7,096 nucleotides of DNA, taken from contig JASLAI010000375.1 of the NCBI GenBank assembly GCA_030147225.1, positions 1 through 7,096 of the forward strand, given 5' to 3'. The notes beneath the pieces are model-generated. The model searched no databases. It saw nothing but the letters and a program-made list of their open reading frames with translations, and had not been told where the DNA came from. Of this stretch, positions 4,801-7,096 are shown in pieces. The position numbers and the translations under genes are program-made. Source of the DNA: Planococcus sp. (in: firmicutes). Lineage in GTDB: Bacteria; Bacillota; Bacilli; Bacillales_A; Planococcaceae. How positions within the stretch are numbered: position 1 is the stretch's first letter; every line of letters starts with the position of its first letter.

Positions 4801-5990
4801 CAAATACTTTCTGTTAGTTTAAGTTCGAAGCTTATGATTTCACCGTTTCTGTAGGCTTTCACTTTTAGTGTATCTCCGACTTCAGTTTCGTTGTAGAGGT
4901 ATTGGCGCAGTTCCAGTACAGAGTTCACTGGTTTGCCGTCCAATTCAACGACGACATCGTATGGTTCCATTCCTGCTGCTGCCGCTCCTGAACCATCTAC
5001 CACTGACTCAACCACGATGCCGTTCTCCACTTCTGCTGGCAATTTTAATTGTGAACTGCGGTATTCTGCTGGAACTTCAGCTAAATCCAGAATGCTGACC
5101 CCCATTGATGGGCGATCTACAGCACCTTCCGTTTCCAAATCGGAAATAATCGGAATCGCTGTATTGATCGGAATCGCTAAACCGATGCCTTCTACAGCAT
5201 CCTGGGCAATTTTCATTGAATTGATGCCGATCAATTGTCCTTCGGCATTAATCAAGGCACCGCCGCTGTTTCCTGGGCTGATGGCAGCATCGGTTTGGAG
5301 AACCTCTGACTGCCAGTCTTCTGTACCGTCCTGATTCACATCAATCGGCACTAAACGCTCAGTTCCTGAAATGACACCTGTAGTCACCGAGCCAGAAAAT
5401 TGAAGCCCTAAAGGATTTCCGATGGCTATAACCGGTTCACCTGCCTGCAGCACTGATGAATCTCCAAATTCCGCTACCGTTTTAATACTTTCAGCCGGAA
5501 CTTTTAACACGGCCAAGTCTGTCCAGACATCCATGCCCAATACTTCTGCATCCAGTTCGGTTCCATCCGACAAGGTGACCATTACATCTTCTGCCCCTTC
5601 TACAACATGGTTATTGGTAACAATGTAAGCTATGTCTCCGTCTTTTTTATAAATGACTCCTGATCCAACGCCTGCTTCCTGCGACTCCGCATCTTCACTG
5701 GTTTGCGAAGCAAATGGATTTTGTTGGGCCACCTGTAGATTGGAAACACCCACTACTGCATCCGTGGTTTTTTCAACAACCTCTGTCACATCCGAAGTCA
5801 CAACCGTAGAAGTCTGCAAGCCGCTGACTGCCTCAGTAGTCGAAGTTGCTTCAGGATTCCCTAAATCTGCATCCGTTACGCTTGGCAAGATGACCCCTAC
5901 CAACAAAGCCCCAGCAATCACCCCCGTAAAACTGGAAGCAAAATATCCTTTTTTATTTCTTTTTGGTTCAGATGAATTATAGTAACCCAT
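4800..5990 (-). CDS. htrA: HtrA/DegP-like membrane-anchored serine protease with PDZ domain
   Basis: Surface protease (family S1C) that degrades or handles misfolded exported proteins. Of 396 residues, 1-18 are a short cytoplasmic lead with basic residues, 19-38 one membrane anchor, about 39-105 a Ser/Thr-rich linker, about 106-290 the protease domain, and about 295-390 a single PDZ domain. The catalytic triad is intact: H128 (TNNHVV), D158 (WTDLAV), S242 (GNSGGAL). The MGYY start and overall plan recall the B. subtilis HtrA/HtrB/YyxA group; I cannot say which paralogue. The ATG at 5990 has AGGAGG 8 nt upstream, in the 14-nt gap after prsA, so the two genes are almost certainly cotranscribed and coupled. 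The stop TGA abuts the structured repeats, with no conventional terminator before 4496-4530. In B. subtilis the CssRS system controls such genes; nothing here proves that. Confidence 0.93.
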   Translation of the reverse strand: MGYYNSSEPKRNKKGYFASSFTGVIAGALLVGVILPSVTDADLGNPEATSTTEAVSGLQTSTVVTSDVTEVVEKTTDAVVGVSNLQVAQQNPFASQTSEDAESQEAGVGSGVIYKKDGDIAYIVTNNHVVEGAEDVMVTLSDGTELDAEVLGMDVWTDLAVLKVPAESIKTVAEFGDSSVLQAGEPVIAIGNPLGLQFSGSVTTGVISGTERLVPIDVNQDGTEDWQSEVLQTDAAISPGNSGGALINAEGQLIGINSMKIAQDAVEGIGLAIPINTAIPIISDLETEGAVDRPSMGVSILDLAEVPAEYRSSQLKLPAEVENGIVVESVVDGSGAAAAGMEPYDVVVELDGKPVNSVLELRQYLYNETEVGDTLKVKAYRNGEIISFELKLTESI

Positions 5991-5998
5991 ACTAACTT

Positions 5999-6004
5999 CC
6001 TCCT
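5999..6004 (-). promoter_or_regulatory. Ribosome binding site of htrA, touching the prsA stop codon
   Basis: AGGAGG 8 nt before the htrA ATG, beginning directly after the prsA TAA at 6005-6007. A ribosome ending prsA covers this site, which favours coupled translation of the two genes. Confidence 0.8.
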
Positions 6005-6871
6005 TTATTCTGCTAACTTATTGACAATCTCATATGACTTAGTTTTTTCTGCTAACCATTCTGCATACTTTGTATTCAGTGCTTCGTCAAATAAAGTTTC
6101 CTTGATCTGTTCTTTGCTGTCTTCCAAGTTTGCTTCAGCTGCATCTGTTTTTCCGGTGAGCTGGATGATATGAAAACCGTAATCCGTTTCTACTGGTTCA
6201 CTGATTTCATCAACTGCCAAACTGAATGCGGCTTCCTCGAACTCCGGCGCCATTTCACCTGCACCAAATGCACCTAGAGCGCCGCCGCTCTCTGCATTTG
6301 CTGGGTCTGTAGAATATTCAGCTGCAAGTTCAGCAAAGTCCCCCCCATCATCCAGCTTCGCCTTAACTTCATCTGCCTCTTCCTGGGTCGCTACAAGGAT
6401 ATGGCTCGCTTCTACTTGCGAAGGTTGCTCGAACGCTTCTTTGTTTTCTTCAAAATAAGCGTTAATCTGCTCATCCGTTATTTCAATATCCGGACCGATT
6501 ATCTTTTCAACCTTTAAATAGGTTTCCGTTTCCTCTTTCAGATCCGCTATGGACATCCCGCTTGCTGCAAGTGCTTGTTCCAGTGCTTCCGTTCCACCAT
6601 AACTTTCTTCATAGACGTCCATTTCTGCTTCAAGCTCTTCCTTGGTGATCTTAACGTCAGCCTTATCTGCTTCCTGTTTAACCACTTCGTTGGAGATCAT
6701 AGCGTCGAGTGTCGCTGCTCCAGAAGAAGCCACCATTTTTTCATATAGGGCATCCTTTGATATTTCAGCGTCCCCCACCGATGCCACTGTCTCATCTCCT
6801 GAAAATGCCACCAACATAAAAATAGCTGTAGCTGCGATTATTCCGATACCGATATACAAAAATTTTTTCAT
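6005..6871 (-). CDS. prsA: PrsA-like parvulin-type peptidyl-prolyl isomerase without a lipobox
   Basis: Extracytoplasmic foldase that helps exported proteins fold by cis-trans isomerisation at proline. From the chosen start (288 aa): residues 2-23 form one hydrophobic segment; an N-terminal SurA/PrsA-type helical region (about 30-150) follows; the parvulin domain spans about 153-241, with VEASHILV, FAELAAEYSTDP, GGALGAFGAGEMAPEFEEAAF and YGFHIIQLTG; a helical C-terminus completes the usual PrsA order. The frame is open to an ATG at 6904, but the ATG at 6871 has AGAGG 8 nt upstream and begins a normal MKKF signal. Bacillus PrsA is a lipoprotein; this protein has no cysteine at all, so it must be held by an uncleaved segment or be released. 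It is the first gene of a tight pair with htrA. The 99 nt between it and the kinase terminator hold no clear promoter. Confidence 0.88.
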   Translation of the reverse strand: MKKFLYIGIGIIAATAIFMLVAFSGDETVASVGDAEISKDALYEKMVASSGAATLDAMISNEVVKQEADKADVKITKEELEAEMDVYEESYGGTEALEQALAASGMSIADLKEETETYLKVEKIIGPDIEITDEQINAYFEENKEAFEQPSQVEASHILVATQEEADEVKAKLDDGGDFAELAAEYSTDPANAESGGALGAFGAGEMAPEFEEAAFSLAVDEISEPVETDYGFHIIQLTGKTDAAEANLEDSKEQIKETLFDEALNTKYAEWLAEKTKSYEIVNKLAE

Positions 6872-6879
6872 TTTTGTTT

Positions 6880-6884
6880 CCTCT
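6880..6884 (-). promoter_or_regulatory. Ribosome binding site that fixes the prsA start
   Basis: AGAGG within AAGAGGAAA, 8 nt before the ATG at 6871. The upstream in-frame ATG at 6904 has only AAGGT directly adjacent, which is too close. Confidence 0.7.
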
Positions 6885-6970
6885 TTTCCTAAGTCGATAT
6901 ACATACCTTAACAAGCAATTATGAATAAACTATGACCAGAGTTTTAACAAAAATAAAAACTTTCATGTAT

Positions 6971-7002
6971 AAAAAAAGACTTGGGACTAGTTCTCCCAAG
7001 TC
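6971..7002 (-). terminator. Rho-independent terminator of the histidine kinase gene
   Basis: 9-bp arms GACTTGGGA (6978-6986) and TCCCAAGTC (6994-7002) with a 7-nt loop, followed on the reverse strand by seven T. The stem begins inside the stop codon of the kinase gene, so little transcript should continue into prsA. Confidence 0.9.
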
Positions 7003-7096
7003 ATTCTCTATGCGGCAGGCGGATAATAAATTTTGTACCTTTTCCTTTTTCGCTTTGTACATGAATTTCTCCATTGTGCAAGTTGACCAACTGTCT
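7001..7096 (-). CDS. Sensor histidine kinase, last 31 residues only
   Basis: The reverse strand from the right edge reads in one frame to a TGA at 7001-7003. The 31 residues include LVNLHNGEIHVQSEKGKGT followed by KFIIRLP, the end of a HATPase_c domain: the HxGxI strand, the G2 box GKGT and the final F-I-I-R-LP strand of the ATP-binding fold. That identifies the C-terminus of a two-component sensor kinase; its sensor part and its partner regulator lie outside the window. It lies directly upstream of prsA-htrA on the same strand but is separated by a terminator. A CssS-like kinase would fit the neighbours, but 31 residues cannot show it. Confidence 0.85.
   Translation of the reverse strand, partial: RQLVNLHNGEIHVQSEKGKGTKFIIRLPHRE

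Noticed and set aside
4573..4854. A 93-codon + strand open frame in the repeat region
   Set aside because: It runs through both structured repeats and into the end of htrA in antisense, with no ribosome binding site; the base pairing explains the sequence better.
4868..5982. Several + strand open frames of 68-133 codons
   Set aside because: They are antisense shadows of htrA, which has an intact catalytic triad and clear domains in the opposite direction.
6872..6904. An 11-residue N-terminal extension of the PrsA-like protein
   Set aside because: The upstream ATG has no properly spaced ribosome binding site, and MKKF at 6871 is a normal signal-peptide start with a good site.
6872..6970. A SigA promoter for prsA with TTGTTA and TATTCA spaced 17 nt
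   Set aside because: The -10 matches only three of six bases and nothing else supports it, so I did not list it.

Overview
The window looks like chromosomal DNA from a Gram-positive bacterium of the order Bacillales. Evidence: strong AGGAGG-type ribosome binding sites, long hairpin plus T-run terminators, SigB-type promoter motifs, and homologues of Bacillus genes (ydbD-like manganese catalase, ohr, ytvA, prsA, htrA, yqjF). A Planococcaceae-like host is my guess from protein character, not a demonstrated assignment. I see no phage, IS element, CRISPR array, tRNA or rRNA.

Layout. 1-668 (-): the beginning and most of a DUF2071/YqjF-like protein, cut by the window edge. 768-1899 (-): a two-gene unit with a small acidic repeat protein followed by a manganese catalase; a SigB-like promoter lies upstream and a hairpin terminator downstream. 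2065-2484 (-): Ohr-type organic hydroperoxide reductase with its own terminator. 2552-3394 (-): a YtvA-type LOV-STAS blue-light receptor. 3499-4203 (+): a divergent DJ-1/PfpI/Hsp31-like protein behind a second SigB-like promoter, followed by a small single-pass membrane protein (4258-4461) and a strong terminator. 4548-4800: two tandem, highly structured intergenic repeat units. 4800-6871 (-): a tight prsA-htrA pair (foldase plus surface protease). 7001-7096 (-): the last 31 codons of a sensor histidine kinase and its terminator.

How it fits together. The left two thirds is a general and oxidative stress island: H2O2 removal (Mn catalase), organic peroxide removal (Ohr), carbonyl/protein damage control (DJ-1/Hsp31-like), and a photoreceptor whose Bacillus homologue feeds light signals into the SigB stressosome. 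Two promoter-like sites share the pattern GTTT-N2-(13 nt)-GGGTA, which supports SigB control of the catalase and Hsp31-like units. The right third is an envelope protein quality-control module: PrsA-like parvulin foldase and HtrA-like protease, 14 nt apart, next to a histidine kinase gene.

Most notable points: the uncharacterised acidic protein with two conserved 18-residue repeats beside the catalase; the PrsA-like foldase with no cysteine and hence no lipobox; the two structured repeats abutting the htrA stop codon, probably forming its 3' UTR; and a palindrome in the ohr promoter. All are sequence-level observations and no database search was possible.
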